Source: Blastocatellia bacterium (GTDB lineage Bacteria > Acidobacteriota > Blastocatellia > Chloracidobacteriales > Chloracidobacteriaceae). Taken from it: DNA of 57,850 nucleotides. The translations under genes were made by a program, and so were the position numbers. Each line of letters opens with the position of its first letter. The stretch's first letter is position 1. The notes under the pieces were generated by a model. It had not been told where the DNA came from. It searched no databases and saw only the letters and a program-made list of their open reading frames with translations. Positions 41,823 through 51,196 of the stretch are shown one piece after another. The DNA lies in assembly GCA_019695185.1 (NCBI GenBank), contig JAIBAN010000052.1, positions 1 through 57,850 on the forward strand, in the 5' to 3' direction.

Positions 41823-43029
41823 ATTCATAGTGAAGTGCTTCCGAAGGCTGGACCCGCGTCGCCAGCCAACCCGGATACAAACCGCACAACACCGTCAACC
41901 CATAGACGATTCCCAGCGAGATGACCAGACTGGTGAAATAGACAGTCGGGGAAATGAAGTCCACGACCTTCAACAGCGGAAACTGAATCACAGCCAGAAT
42001 TCCCAGCGAAAGCCCAAAGGTGGAAACCACCAGCAATTCGCTCACAATTTGGGCATAGACTTCACCGGCGGTGGCCCCTAGGGCCCGCCGCAAACCGATT
42101 TCCTTGGTCCGCTGGGTGACGTTTTGCCAAAGGACGCCCAACAACCCCAAACTCACCATAATCAGCAGAAAACCAACAATCACACCGAAAATCGTGAGTG
42201 GTATCAACTGCCACAACAAGGTGGATTCACGCATTTGTTCAATGGGTTTGACTTCAAAGCCCCAGGTTGGAGCCATGGAACGCAGTTTGCCAGTCAGTTT
42301 TTCTTCAAAGGCAGCGGTGACGCCGGGACGTACCCGCAGAACAAAGTTGTTTGGTTGCCCGCCTTTGGATTTGCCCAGTGTGGCGTGCTCAAACATATAG
42401 GATTGAAGCCCGGAAAACTCACCGTCTTTGCGAAAATCCTCCAGAACGCCAATCACCCGCCGTTCAACTTTGTCCTGTTCTTCTTTCACCACTTGGCCCA
42501 GCGGGTTTTCAGTGCCGAACAATTCCCTGGCCAGCCGTCGGTTAATGACCACCGGACGAAAACTGCTGCCGGCGGCATCTGCTTCGGTAAACCAGCGCCC
42601 TGCCGTCAGGTGCATATCCAGAACCTGGGCTGTATCGGTCGTGCCCCGATTGAACATAAACTCAACCTGCCGCCCTTTCCAGGTAAAGCCGGAGGAATAG
42701 GTGCTGTTCGAATAGGGAACCACACTCATGGCGGCAGCACTTTCCACTTCGGGAAATTCTTTGACGGCGGTCAGCAGTTGCCGCATCATGGCCGCCTCTT
42801 TTTCCTCTTCCAGTTCCGGTTGAAGCTCAATGGATTCGCGTTGCCAATCAATTTCCACCAGCCAGACCCGGTCGTAGGAAAAACCGAGCGGCTGCCGGTA
42901 GTTATGGGCAAAATAGACCCCCACCAGCGTCACGGCATAGAGCACCAGAAACGAAGCCAGAATTTCAATCACAATCAGTGCATTGGCCCGTTTGCGGTTC
43001 CAGACCAGTTTCCAAATATGGCGCATCAT
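41821..43029 (-). CDS. ABC transporter permease (FtsX/MacB type)
   Basis: The 402-residue inner-membrane permease has an N-terminal helix, a large periplasmic MacB-like domain (residues about 45-270; FGTENPLGQVV), then three helices with the FtsX signature TKEIGLRRALGATAGEVYAQ and the terminal PSEALHYE. Its start overlaps the stop of the upstream permease (ATGA). It is the last gene of a four-gene efflux operon with an adaptor, an ATPase and a second permease. Confidence 0.9.
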   Translation of the reverse strand: MMRHIWKLVWNRKRANALIVIEILASFLVLYAVTLVGVYFAHNYRQPLGFSYDRVWLVEIDWQRESIELQPELEEEKEAAMMRQLLTAVKEFPEVESAAAMSVVPYSNSTYSSGFTWKGRQVEFMFNRGTTDTAQVLDMHLTAGRWFTEADAAGSSFRPVVINRRLARELFGTENPLGQVVKEEQDKVERRVIGVLEDFRKDGEFSGLQSYMFEHATLGKSKGGQPNNFVLRVRPGVTAAFEEKLTGKLRSMAPTWGFEVKPIEQMRESTLLWQLIPLTIFGVIVGFLLIMVSLGLLGVLWQNVTQRTKEIGLRRALGATAGEVYAQIVSELLVVSTFGLSLGILAVIQFPLLKVVDFISPTVYFTSLVISLGIVYGLTVLCGLYPGWLATRVQPSEALHYE

Positions 43030-44261
43030 CGGACACCTCCCTTCAAAGCCTGCACCGGATGCAGACGGGACATTTTCCAGGCGGGAAACACCCCCGAAAG
43101 CAAACCGAAAAACAGGGCCAGCCCAAATCCGTAGCAGAAAATACGCCAGTTCATGTGTAAGTCGGCATAGAGAAACAAGCGGCTCTGTCCGATGAACGCC
43201 AACGCCGGATAGGTCAGAGCCACGGCCAGCGTCCCGCCAACCAGAGTCAGAATGATGTTTTCAACCACAAACTGGCCCACCAGGGACCACGACGATGCCC
43301 CAAAGGCTTTGCGCACCCCGATTTCGCTGGAGCGTTCCAGAATGCGGCTGACATTGATGTTGATGAGGTTGATGGTTGGCAGCAGCATAAAGAGGAGTGC
43401 CATTACCAGCCCGGCGGCCAGCAGTTCAAAGGCGTTGCCTTCCCGACGGCGGGGAGACACTTCCCGCGCTGTCGTTTCAAGTACCGTTTCCGCCATCGCC
43501 TCCACCTTGTTAAATCCGGTTTCATTCATTTGGACATGTTTCATGCGGCTGACGAGTTCGGCTTTGATGGCCGGAAAATCAGCCGGGCTGTGGGCCAGCA
43601 CCAGTCCGACAAATCCTCCGCGCAGGGCGGTTCGATAGACTTTGCTTTTGGAGGTTGAGATGGGCACCCAGACATCGGCAAACGGTATCTGGCGATAGTC
43701 GGGCACATTTTTGACGACACCCACAACCCGGAAACGCTCTCCGGCCAACTCAATGTTTTTTCCAATGGCTTCCCCCGAACCGAAAAACTTTTGCCGCGTC
43801 GCCTGATTGATGACGGCGACAAAATCGGCGTTTTTCTCGTTCTCATTGGTATACGGGGCACCTTCGAGAAACTGAAAATCGAGAATCTCCCAAAACACCC
43901 CGTCGGTCCGTTTCAGATAGGAAACCGTTTTTTGCCCGTTCACATACGAGGTAACCGGAGCGTGGCTACAGAAAATCGAAAACTTTTCCGCTCCGGGCAG
44001 ATTGCGGCAATAGCCGTCCAGCAAGCCGTAGCCGGGGTTTCCCGTACTTTCAAAATGTTCGCCACTGGCCCGGACATACGGAATGGTGATGGTCCGGTCA
44101 TTGCGTGTTTCGGGTGGAAACGTCGCAAACATGTGGTCCAGCAGCGCGGCTGCCACCATCAGGACGACCAGCGTAAAGCTGATGGCAAACAAACTGATAA
44201 AAGTGAAAAACTTGCGCCGCAAAAGGACTTTGAAGGCAATTTTGACATAGTTTTTGAGCAT
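43026..44261 (-). CDS. ABC transporter permease (FtsX/MacB type)
   Basis: The 411 residues share the FtsX/MacB architecture: an N-terminal helix (VLLRRKFFTFISLFAISFTL), a periplasmic domain with FGSGEAIGKNIEL, and C-terminal helices with SSEIGVRKAFGAS and PVQALKGGVR. The ATG at 44261 (MLKNYVKIAF) is preferred to an upstream in-frame start that lies in GACAAGT repeat sequence. It probably forms a heterodimer with the next permease. The operon as a whole resembles MacAB-like export of peptides, lipids or drugs. Confidence 0.9.
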   Translation of the reverse strand: MLKNYVKIAFKVLLRRKFFTFISLFAISFTLVVLMVAAALLDHMFATFPPETRNDRTITIPYVRASGEHFESTGNPGYGLLDGYCRNLPGAEKFSIFCSHAPVTSYVNGQKTVSYLKRTDGVFWEILDFQFLEGAPYTNENEKNADFVAVINQATRQKFFGSGEAIGKNIELAGERFRVVGVVKNVPDYRQIPFADVWVPISTSKSKVYRTALRGGFVGLVLAHSPADFPAIKAELVSRMKHVQMNETGFNKVEAMAETVLETTAREVSPRRREGNAFELLAAGLVMALLFMLLPTINLININVSRILERSSEIGVRKAFGASSWSLVGQFVVENIILTLVGGTLAVALTYPALAFIGQSRLFLYADLHMNWRIFCYGFGLALFFGLLSGVFPAWKMSRLHPVQALKGGVR

Positions 44262-44278
44262 AACTTTTTTTCCCAGCC

Positions 44279-44388
44279 CCAAGACTCCCAAGTAGTGACA
44301 GGTGACAAGTGACAAGTGACAAGAAAAAATCTTGTTACTGTTTACCTGTCACGGTTGACTGTCTTTGACTCCCAAGACTCCCAAGACT
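44279..44388. repeat. Nonamer/heptamer element upstream of the permease
   Basis: gactcccaa units (44279-44292 and 44367-44388) enclose gacaagt heptamers (44294-44322) followed by aagaaaaaatcttgtt. The tgacaagaaaaaatc stretch matches the element at 27961-28122. Here the two nonamer arms have the same orientation. Confidence 0.85.
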
Positions 44389-44391
44389 TCC

Positions 44392-45057
44392 CTAATTGAC
44401 CTGTCTGCCGTCAAACAACCGCACGATGCGGGCGGTTTTCTCAGCCTGTCGCTGGTCGTGCGTGACCATGACAACCGTGGTTTGCTCCAGGCTGTTGAGC
44501 GCTTTGAGGATGGACATCACTTCGTCCCCCATTTGGGAATCCAGATTTCCCGTTGGTTCGTCAGCCAGCAAAATGCGCGGCCCGCCGACGATGGCGCGGG
44601 CAATGGCGACCCGTTGTTGCTGACCGCCTGAAAGCTGTGAAGGAAAATGATGGACGCGGGCGGACAAACCGACCTGCTCCAGGGCTTTGAGCGCCCGTTT
44701 CCGGCGTTCCGCCCCTGACATCTTGCGATAGAGCAGTGGTATTTCAACATTGTCCACCACTGATAAATCATTGATGAGATGGAAGGTTTGAAAAATGAAC
44801 CCGATTTCCTCGTTCCGCACCCGCGCCAGCGAACGGTCGCCATAACTGGTAATCAACCGTCCATTGAGCGTGACTTCGCCCCCGGTCGGAACATCCAGCA
44901 GCCCTATCACATTAAGCAATGTGCTTTTACCGGAACCCGACGGTCCCATGATTGAAATGAATTCACCTTGCTCGACCCGAACATTGATGTTTGAAAGGGC
45001 AACGGTCTCAATCCGGTCCGTGCGATAGACTTTTTCGACATTTGAAAGATGTATCAT
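44392..45057 (-). CDS. ABC transporter ATP-binding protein (LolD/MacB type)
   Basis: The 221-residue cytoplasmic ATPase has Walker A GPSGSGKSTL, Q loop FQTFHLI, signature LSGGQQQRVAIARA, Walker B ILLADEPTGNLD and H-loop MVTHDQRQ. It starts MIHLSNVEKVYRTDRIETVAL with aaaaggaa upstream. The subfamily pairs with FtsX-type permeases, which follow in the operon. Confidence 0.95.
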   Translation of the reverse strand: MIHLSNVEKVYRTDRIETVALSNINVRVEQGEFISIMGPSGSGKSTLLNVIGLLDVPTGGEVTLNGRLITSYGDRSLARVRNEEIGFIFQTFHLINDLSVVDNVEIPLLYRKMSGAERRKRALKALEQVGLSARVHHFPSQLSGGQQQRVAIARAIVGGPRILLADEPTGNLDSQMGDEVMSILKALNSLEQTTVVMVTHDQRQAEKTARIVRLFDGRQVN

Positions 45058-45068
45058 GGCAGTTCCTT

Positions 45069-45162
45069 TTTTAGGGTTCAGGGTTCAGGGTTTTCGAATA
45101 TCAGGAAATTTGAAGTTCTGGATGGGTTTTAATTGTCAATTCTCAATTCTCAATTCTCAATT
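45069..45162. repeat. CCCTGAA and AATTGAG heptamers in the adaptor-ATPase gap
   Basis: agggttc units (45072-45090) lead into a ggttttcgaatatc core, then ctcaatt units (45131-45162). The core start matches those beside the same arm at 1556 and near 57650. Confidence 0.8.
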
Positions 45163-45185
45163 AAAAAGACTCCGAACCCCAAACT

Positions 45186-46433
45186 CTATTGTTTCAGGGC
45201 AATTTCCCGCAGCCCGCGATAATCGTTCATATCCGACAAAATAACCTCGTCGCCTTCGCTCAGACCGTCGAGGATTTCGACCTGTTCAAAGCTTGAAATT
45301 CCGACTTTGACCGGAATGCGGAGGGCCTGATTTCCGCGTATCACAAACACGTCATGGGCTCCTTCCCCGCTGACGGAAGGGCCGCTTTTCAACCGTAGCG
45401 TACGGCTTTTGGCGGCGGTCACAAAATAGACATCAACCCGTAAATTGGACCGCAGCAACCGGTTTGATTTTTCATCCAGGGCGACTCCCACGGTCATAAT
45501 TCCATCCTTGATGGTCGGGTTAATTTCGGCGATTTGCCCACTGAGCGTATCGTCATTGACTTTGATGCGGGCAACCATGCCGCTTGCCAGCGTCCGGGCA
45601 TGGATGTCGGAAATCGTGGCCTCCACACGAAACGTGGAAAGGTCGGCAATCCGGGCCAGCACCGCACCTTTCTGCAAACTTGCCCCTTCTTCGGTCACCA
45701 CCCAGGTCAGCACGCCGGGCCGGTCGGCTTTGGTGGTGGCCAGTTCCAATTGCCGTTGCAATTCGTGCCGTTCATCGTCAAAAGACTTCATCTCCAGTTC
45801 GAGTCCGGCCAGTTGCGTGACGGTGGTTTCCTGGGCGGTTCGTTTGGCGGCATCCAATTGGGTCAGTTCGACCCCGATTTTTTCCTCCTGGAGTTCGGCC
45901 TGTTTGAGCAGTTCCTCGGAAAGCAGCCCTGAGCGGTGCAGTTCCTGGTTGCGGGCGGTTGCCGCGTGCGCCGCCTTGTGGTCCAGTTTTTTGAGGTCGA
46001 ACTGGCTTTGGAGCGAGTTCAATGAAGTCTGCAAATCTAGTCTGGCCTTGGCCTGCTGATTGCGCTTGAGTTCGATTTGCTGGGCCAGTTTTTCAAGCTG
46101 GAGCTTGGTTTCATTGACATCCAAGACCAGAATTGGCTCACCCGCCCGCAGCACATCGCCGGGCCGTTTCAAAATTTTCAGCACCCGTGTTTGGACCGGA
46201 GCGGACAAAACCTGTTCAAACTCCGGCACCACCTTTCCGGCGGCTGAAATGGTTGCTTCAATCGGCCCCAGTTCGGCCTTTGCAGTGCGTACCCGGTCGC
46301 GGGAAAGCGTGGGCTTGAGCAACCCCGCGCTACTCCAGCCAACCAACGTCAGAGCACCCGTCACCAGCAGTATCACCAGCCCTTGCCACATCAGTTTTTT
46401 GCGTCGAACATTCGGCTGTATCTCTCGGTCCAT
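45186..46433 (-). CDS. HlyD/MacA-type periplasmic adaptor protein
   Basis: The 415-residue membrane-fusion protein has an N-terminal signal anchor (WQGLVILLVTGALTLVGW), a barrel-sandwich half (ILKRPGDVLRAGEPIL), a long coiled-coil hairpin (LAQQIELKRNQQAKARLDL to ELQRQLELATT), the second half GASLQKGAVLARIADL, and a beta-barrel with a final membrane-proximal domain. It is the first gene of the efflux operon; aaggag lies about 9 nt before the ATG. Confidence 0.9.
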   Translation of the reverse strand: MDREIQPNVRRKKLMWQGLVILLVTGALTLVGWSSAGLLKPTLSRDRVRTAKAELGPIEATISAAGKVVPEFEQVLSAPVQTRVLKILKRPGDVLRAGEPILVLDVNETKLQLEKLAQQIELKRNQQAKARLDLQTSLNSLQSQFDLKKLDHKAAHAATARNQELHRSGLLSEELLKQAELQEEKIGVELTQLDAAKRTAQETTVTQLAGLELEMKSFDDERHELQRQLELATTKADRPGVLTWVVTEEGASLQKGAVLARIADLSTFRVEATISDIHARTLASGMVARIKVNDDTLSGQIAEINPTIKDGIMTVGVALDEKSNRLLRSNLRVDVYFVTAAKSRTLRLKSGPSVSGEGAHDVFVIRGNQALRIPVKVGISSFEQVEILDGLSEGDEVILSDMNDYRGLREIALKQ

Positions 46434-46603
46434 GCGGTTGAATCTCCTTCAGGTCTGGATTTCTGCAAATACCTTGCCAAACGGTTCGGATTCCCCCACA
46501 ACCAAGTATTACCCTTGTAAATCAAGCATCTGCCGGAAGTTCTGAAACATGCCCTGTGCGACCTTGAACAGATGAGTGTTCGATAATGAACATTTTTTAT
46601 TGA

Positions 46604-46667
46604 TAACCACAGAGGCGCACAGAGGAATTCATGGAAGTCGAAAATCCTCTGTGCGCCTCTGTGGTTA
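46604..46667. repeat. Perfect CACAGAGG inverted repeat
   Basis: 23-bp perfect arms (taaccacagaggcgcacaga... and its complement, 46604-46626 and 46645-46667) with an 18-nt loop. It is a relative of the 8909-9006 element. Confidence 0.92.
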
Positions 46668-46726
46668 AAAAAATATTATGCTGCTATTCATAAAAATAAA
46701 GCATAAAATTCTACAATAAATAACTC

Positions 46727-46755
46727 TTGACAGCGTAAAAACTCACTGATACGCT
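46727..46755 (+). promoter_or_regulatory. Sigma-70-type promoter of lrp-marC, probably leaderless
   Basis: TTGACA at 46727-46732, 17 bp, then TACGCT at 46750-46755. Transcription would begin near 46762, which is the ATG itself, and there is no ribosome-binding site upstream of that ATG. This suggests a leaderless mRNA. Confidence 0.6.
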
Positions 46756-46761
46756 ATTTTC

Positions 46762-47286
46762 ATGCAACAAAACACTAAACGACCAACTCAACCTGATTTC
46801 GAACTGGATGAAATTGACCGCAAGATATTGCGCCTCCTCCAGCAGGATGGCCGCATGACCAATGCGGCTTTGGCTGAGGCCGTCGGGCTGACGCCAACCC
46901 CCATGCTGCAAAGGATTAAGAAACTGGAGCAACGGGGCGTGATTCGGGCTTACACGGCGATTTTGGATCCGCTGGTCATGGGACGGGGCCTGCTGGCCTA
47001 TGTGGCGGTCCAGATGGCCGAGCATAAGCAGGAAACCCATGCGCGGTTTGTTGAGGCGGTCCTGGGTTTTGAAGAAGTGTTGGAATGCCACCACATTTCG
47101 GGCGAAGAGGATTACCTGTTACGGGTGGTGGCCAAGGATATGCGGGAATACGAGTATTTTCTGCTCAACCGGCTGACGCAAATCAAAGGAATTGCCAGAG
47201 TGAAAACGACCTTTGTCATGTCTTCGCCCAAGATGGTCACGGCCATTCCGGTTGAGGCTTCCGCCGAAGGAGAAACCAAAAAATGA
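46762..47286 (+). CDS. Lrp/AsnC family transcriptional regulator
   Basis: The 174 residues have an N-terminal helix-turn-helix (LDEIDRKILRLLQQDGRMTN ALAEAVGLTPTPMLQRIKKL) and a C-terminal RAM/AsnC ligand domain (AYVAVQMAEH...HHISGEEDYLLRVVAKDMREYE). Regulators of this family respond to amino acids. The stop overlaps the marC start (ATGA), so the two are coupled and Lrp may control marC. A consensus promoter lies directly upstream. Confidence 0.93.
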   Translation: MQQNTKRPTQPDFELDEIDRKILRLLQQDGRMTNAALAEAVGLTPTPMLQRIKKLEQRGVIRAYTAILDPLVMGRGLLAYVAVQMAEHKQETHARFVEAVLGFEEVLECHHISGEEDYLLRVVAKDMREYEYFLLNRLTQIKGIARVKTTFVMSSPKMVTAIPVEASAEGETKK

Positions 47287-47918
47287 CGGACGTACTTTCG
47301 TTTGGGCTGCTGAGTTTTACTTCCCTGTTCACCATTATTGACCCGATTGCCGCTGCTCCGATGTTTGTGGCCATGACGGACACCTATGAAAAAGAGCGGC
47401 GGCGGAAAACCGCGATTAAGGCGTGTGTCGTCGCCCTGTCCATTCTGGTGGTGTTTTCGATTTGCGGCTCGTTTATTTTCAAGATGTTCGGCATCACGAT
47501 TGATGCCTTGCGGATTGCCGGAGGGGTGCTGTTTTTCATCACCTCTCTGCAAATGCTGACCGGGCTGGGGCATACCGCCCATGGCGGACCCGAAAAACCG
47601 GGCACCGACCCGGCGATTGTGCCGATTGGAATGCCGATGATTTGTGGTCCCGGTGCCATCAGCACGGTGATGGTTCTCATGGGGCAGCAAAAATCGCTCC
47701 TTCACGTCGGGGTCTTTTTCACTGCCCTGGTGACGGTGATTGTGTTGACCGCCACGGTTCTGATTCTGGCTCCGAATATTGTCAAAGTGATTGGAAAATC
47801 AGGGGTTGAGGTCGTCACGCGGATTATCGGGATGATTGTCGGGACGATTGGAGTTCAGTTTATTATTGATGGCCTGCGCCCGGTTGTGCTGGGAATCCTT
47901 TCCCAATCACACAGCTAA
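47283..47918 (+). CDS. MarC family integral membrane protein
   Basis: The 211 residues form about six transmembrane helices with the family motifs LFTIIDPIAAAPMFVAMT, LRIAGGVLFF and MPMICGPGAIS. MarC proteins are inner-membrane proteins of unsettled function; some relatives are linked to amino acid export, which would suit pairing with an Lrp-type regulator. Start-stop overlap with lrp. Confidence 0.92.
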   Translation: MTDVLSFGLLSFTSLFTIIDPIAAAPMFVAMTDTYEKERRRKTAIKACVVALSILVVFSICGSFIFKMFGITIDALRIAGGVLFFITSLQMLTGLGHTAHGGPEKPGTDPAIVPIGMPMICGPGAISTVMVLMGQQKSLLHVGVFFTALVTVIVLTATVLILAPNIVKVIGKSGVEVVTRIIGMIVGTIGVQFIIDGLRPVVLGILSQSHS

Positions 47919-47923
47919 AAACC

Positions 47924-48135
47924 AGGACTGAGGACCATAAAACCAGGACTGAGGACTGAGGACTGAGGACTGAGCATCTTTCAGCTTTGTATAACTGGCT
48001 TTTCAGCCCCAAGGTAAACTGTAAAAGTTTCCGCTTGGTTTTCTTCACTCAGTCCTCAGTCCTCAGTCCTCAGTCCTTGGCTTTTTGGTCCTCAGTCCTC
48101 AGTCCTCAGTCCTTGGTTTACAGTCCTCAGTCCTG
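47924..48135. repeat. Composite inverted heptamer element between marC and rfbB
   Basis: aggactg arms at 47924-47974, the 74-bp core 47975-48048, then three blocks of cagtcct units to 48135 separated by ggcttttt and ggttta spacers. The core is homologous to the reverse complement of 37961-38034. The genes on either side are convergent, so a large stem here could stop transcription from both. Confidence 0.92.
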
Positions 48136-48138
48136 GTT

Positions 48139-49191
48139 TTACCCACCATAGTGTTTTTCAACCCACGTCTGATACTCGCCGCTTTTGACGTGATTGGTCC
48201 ATTCCTCATGGTCCAGAAACCATTGGACGGTTTTGCGAATTCCCGAATCAAATGATTCCTCCGGACGCCAGCCTAATTCGTTAAAAAGTTTGGTGGCGTC
48301 AATCGCATAGCGGCGGTCATGACCAGGGCGGTCCTTGACGAACGTCACCAGCCGTTTGCGGGTCCCATTGGGAGTGGTTCCGAGGATTTCGTCCAGAATG
48401 TCGCAGACAGTCTGGACCACCCGAATGTTTTCAATCTCATTGTGGCCGCCGATATTGTAGGTTTCCCCTTCCCTTCCCTCATTCAAAATCCGCCAGACTG
48501 CCGTGCAATGGTCCCGCACATACAGCCAGTCGCGCACGTTCAACCCATCCCCGTAAACCGGCAACGGCATTTCCTCCACAGCTTTCAAAATCATGAGCGG
48601 AATCAGTTTTTCCGGAAATTGATAGGGACCATAGTTGTTCGAGCAGTTTGAAATCGTGGTCGGCAATCCGTAGGTGCGATGATAGGCGTTTACCAAGTGG
48701 TCCGAACTGGCTTTCGAAGCTGAATACGGGCTGCTGGGGTCGTAAGGCGTGGTTTCGACAAAATACCCATCCGGGCCCAGACTGCCATATACTTCGTCAG
48801 TGCTGATATGGTGAAACCGCTTGATTTTGCCCAGCCGTTTCCGGGCTTCTTCAAGCAGGATGTAGGTTCCGATGATGTTTGTCTGAATGAAAGCACCCGG
48901 TCCCACAATTGAACGGTCCACGTGAGACTCGGCGGCGAAGTGACAGACGGCATCCACTTCGAACCGGTCAAAAACCTCTGCCATCGCTGCCTTGTCGCAA
49001 ATGTCGGCTTTGACAAAGACGTAGCGTCCTGGATGAGCCTGAGCCAAATCGGCCAGACTTTCCGGATTGCCGGCATAGGTCAGCGCATCCACGTTGACGA
49101 CCGTTCCGGAAAAATCCGTTTCCTCAAACACATAGCGAATAAAGTTACAACCAATAAAACCACAGCCGCCGGTAACAAGAAGTGTCTTCAT
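48139..49191 (-). CDS. rfbB: dTDP-glucose 4,6-dehydratase
   Basis: This is the second step of dTDP-L-rhamnose/deoxysugar synthesis for surface polysaccharides. The 350-residue SDR-family enzyme shows [15 protein letters not shown] (NAD binding), the [10 protein letters not shown] motif and catalytic [10 protein letters not shown]. The start codon directly follows a REP-like unit. rfbA lies just upstream; rfbC and rfbD are not in the window. Confidence 0.95.
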   Translation of the reverse strand: MKTLLVTGGCGFIGCNFIRYVFEETDFSGTVVNVDALTYAGNPESLADLAQAHPGRYVFVKADICDKAAMAEVFDRFEVDAVCHFAAESHVDRSIVGPGAFIQTNIIGTYILLEEARKRLGKIKRFHHISTDEVYGSLGPDGYFVETTPYDPSSPYSASKASSDHLVNAYHRTYGLPTTISNCSNNYGPYQFPEKLIPLMILKAVEEMPLPVYGDGLNVRDWLYVRDHCTAVWRILNEGREGETYNIGGHNEIENIRVVQTVCDILDEILGTTPNGTRKRLVTFVKDRPGHDRRYAIDATKLFNELGWRPEESFDSGIRKTVQWFLDHEEWTNHVKSGEYQTWVEKHYGG

Positions 49192-49193
49192 AG

Positions 49194-49385
49194 TTTTGAG
49201 TTCCGCCTTCAGGCGGCGGTTTTGAGTTCCGCCTTTAGGCGGCAGCTTTGAGTTCCGCCTTCAGGCGGCTTCCTGCAAGGAAAAAGGAAAAAGGAACCCA
49301 AACAAGCACCTTAATGCCTTTTACCTTTCTTTTTGCCGCCTGAAGGCGAAACTCAAAACTGCTGCGTACACACAGAACTCTGAAC
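49194..49385. repeat. REP-like cluster between rfbA and rfbB
   Basis: Three ccgcctt(c/t)aggcgg units on the left and one inverted, partly decayed unit on the right, around a core with aaggaaaaaggaaaaagg. Its left end (catagttttgagttccgc) is the same as that at the argD start. Confidence 0.88.
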
Positions 49386-49388
49386 TTT

Positions 49389-50261
<873 letters not shown>

Positions 50262-50744
50262 AATGACCCCGTAGTCTGTTCGTTCAGTTTGATTGGATTT
50301 CTCAAAGTATACCAAGCGATTCAACCTGTGCTACCGGTATTCTTCGTTTCCATTCTTTTTTCCAGGCCTGAAAACAAGAAAAAAAGGTGTGGTTTGCTCA
50401 AGCAAACCACCGGAGACACCTACATTTTCTCTCCCAGAGGCACAGAGAGCAATGTGACGACAGAGAGTTTTCTTTCTGCTCAGGTGGAACCAGACAGCGT
50501 CTGTTCTTTCAGGCCGGAACTTCAAGGTGAGGATTGTGAACCGGCACCTGAGCAAGAAAAAATCTGTAATGTTTTGATGTTTTTTTCCAAATATCTAGGA
50601 AGGCACAAGTCCAAACTGACCACCGCTGTTCAGGGTTCCATCACTGTTCCTCCAAATTTCTCGATTTGGAAAGAGATGAGACCTCGACGCTCTGATTTTC
50701 AACCGGCTGAATTATCTCAGCCCACTACCGAATAAGGTTTTCCC
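50262..50744. other. Divergent gap between rfbA and a lipoprotein gene
   Basis: An open plus-strand frame (50289-50735) has no recognisable domain, no signal and no ribosome-binding site, and is not called. A partial cagaggcacagaga motif near 50438 may be a decayed copy of the 46604-type element. Promoters for both flanking genes are expected here but none is clear. Confidence 0.5.
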
Positions 50745-51092
50745 ATGAAAAACTATAAATCCCTGTTTGTAATCGGGTTCGGACTGCTTCTGATTGGTTG
50801 TGCCGGGGGGGCGCAATCAACCGAAAAGCCACAATGGCGCATTAACCAGGAGGCCACACTGGAACGACTGTGTGATGCAACACCAATTGACCGCGACCCG
50901 TTTTTGTGTGACCAATCAGTAAAACTACCGTTTTTTGACCGGACGACTGCGATTGAGTCAACCACCATCAACGGAACAGCGGAAGAATGCACCCACACGG
51001 TCAAAATTGGTCTGGCGGTGTATGAAGTCACACTCAAACAAAAAACCAAAGGGTCAAGTGCCTATTGCATCACCTCCATGAAGTTGAAATAG
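50745..51092 (+). CDS. Small putative lipoprotein
   Basis: The 115-residue exported protein has a lipoprotein signal (MKNYKSLFVIGFGLLLIGCAG; lipobox L-I-G-C). The mature part has four further cysteines (LCDA, LCDQ, ECTH, YCIT), which may form disulfides. It does not match a family I know. It lies 104 bp upstream of another exported protein gene and may be co-transcribed with it. Confidence 0.75.
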   Translation: MKNYKSLFVIGFGLLLIGCAGGAQSTEKPQWRINQEATLERLCDATPIDRDPFLCDQSVKLPFFDRTTAIESTTINGTAEECTHTVKIGLAVYEVTLKQKTKGSSAYCITSMKLK

Positions 51093-51196
51093 TTTTTCCA
51101 TGTGGCCGGCAACAACACTTTTTGCAACCTGGACACGCTTCCGGCGTTTGAGCTTTCTCTTTTTCGAACAATCCCACTTTCAAGGAGTTCCGGACG

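Larger units (their letters stand above)
46434..46761. other. Divergent intergenic region upstream of hlyD-type and lrp genes
   Basis: No gene is supported. It contains the hairpin at 46604-46667, an A/T-rich stretch (46668-46725) and the lrp promoter at 46727-46755. The promoter of the efflux operon must also lie here. Confidence 0.6.

Noticed and set aside
37931..48135. Possible CRISPR array from the regular AGTCCTC repeats
   Set aside because: Units are 7 bp and contiguous, without 25-40 bp spacers, and no cas gene is present.
50289..50735. 148-residue plus-strand open frame upstream of the lipoprotein gene
   Set aside because: No ribosome-binding site or domain. It starts inside the 5' region of divergent rfbA and contains a decayed repeat. 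Kept only as an intergenic note.
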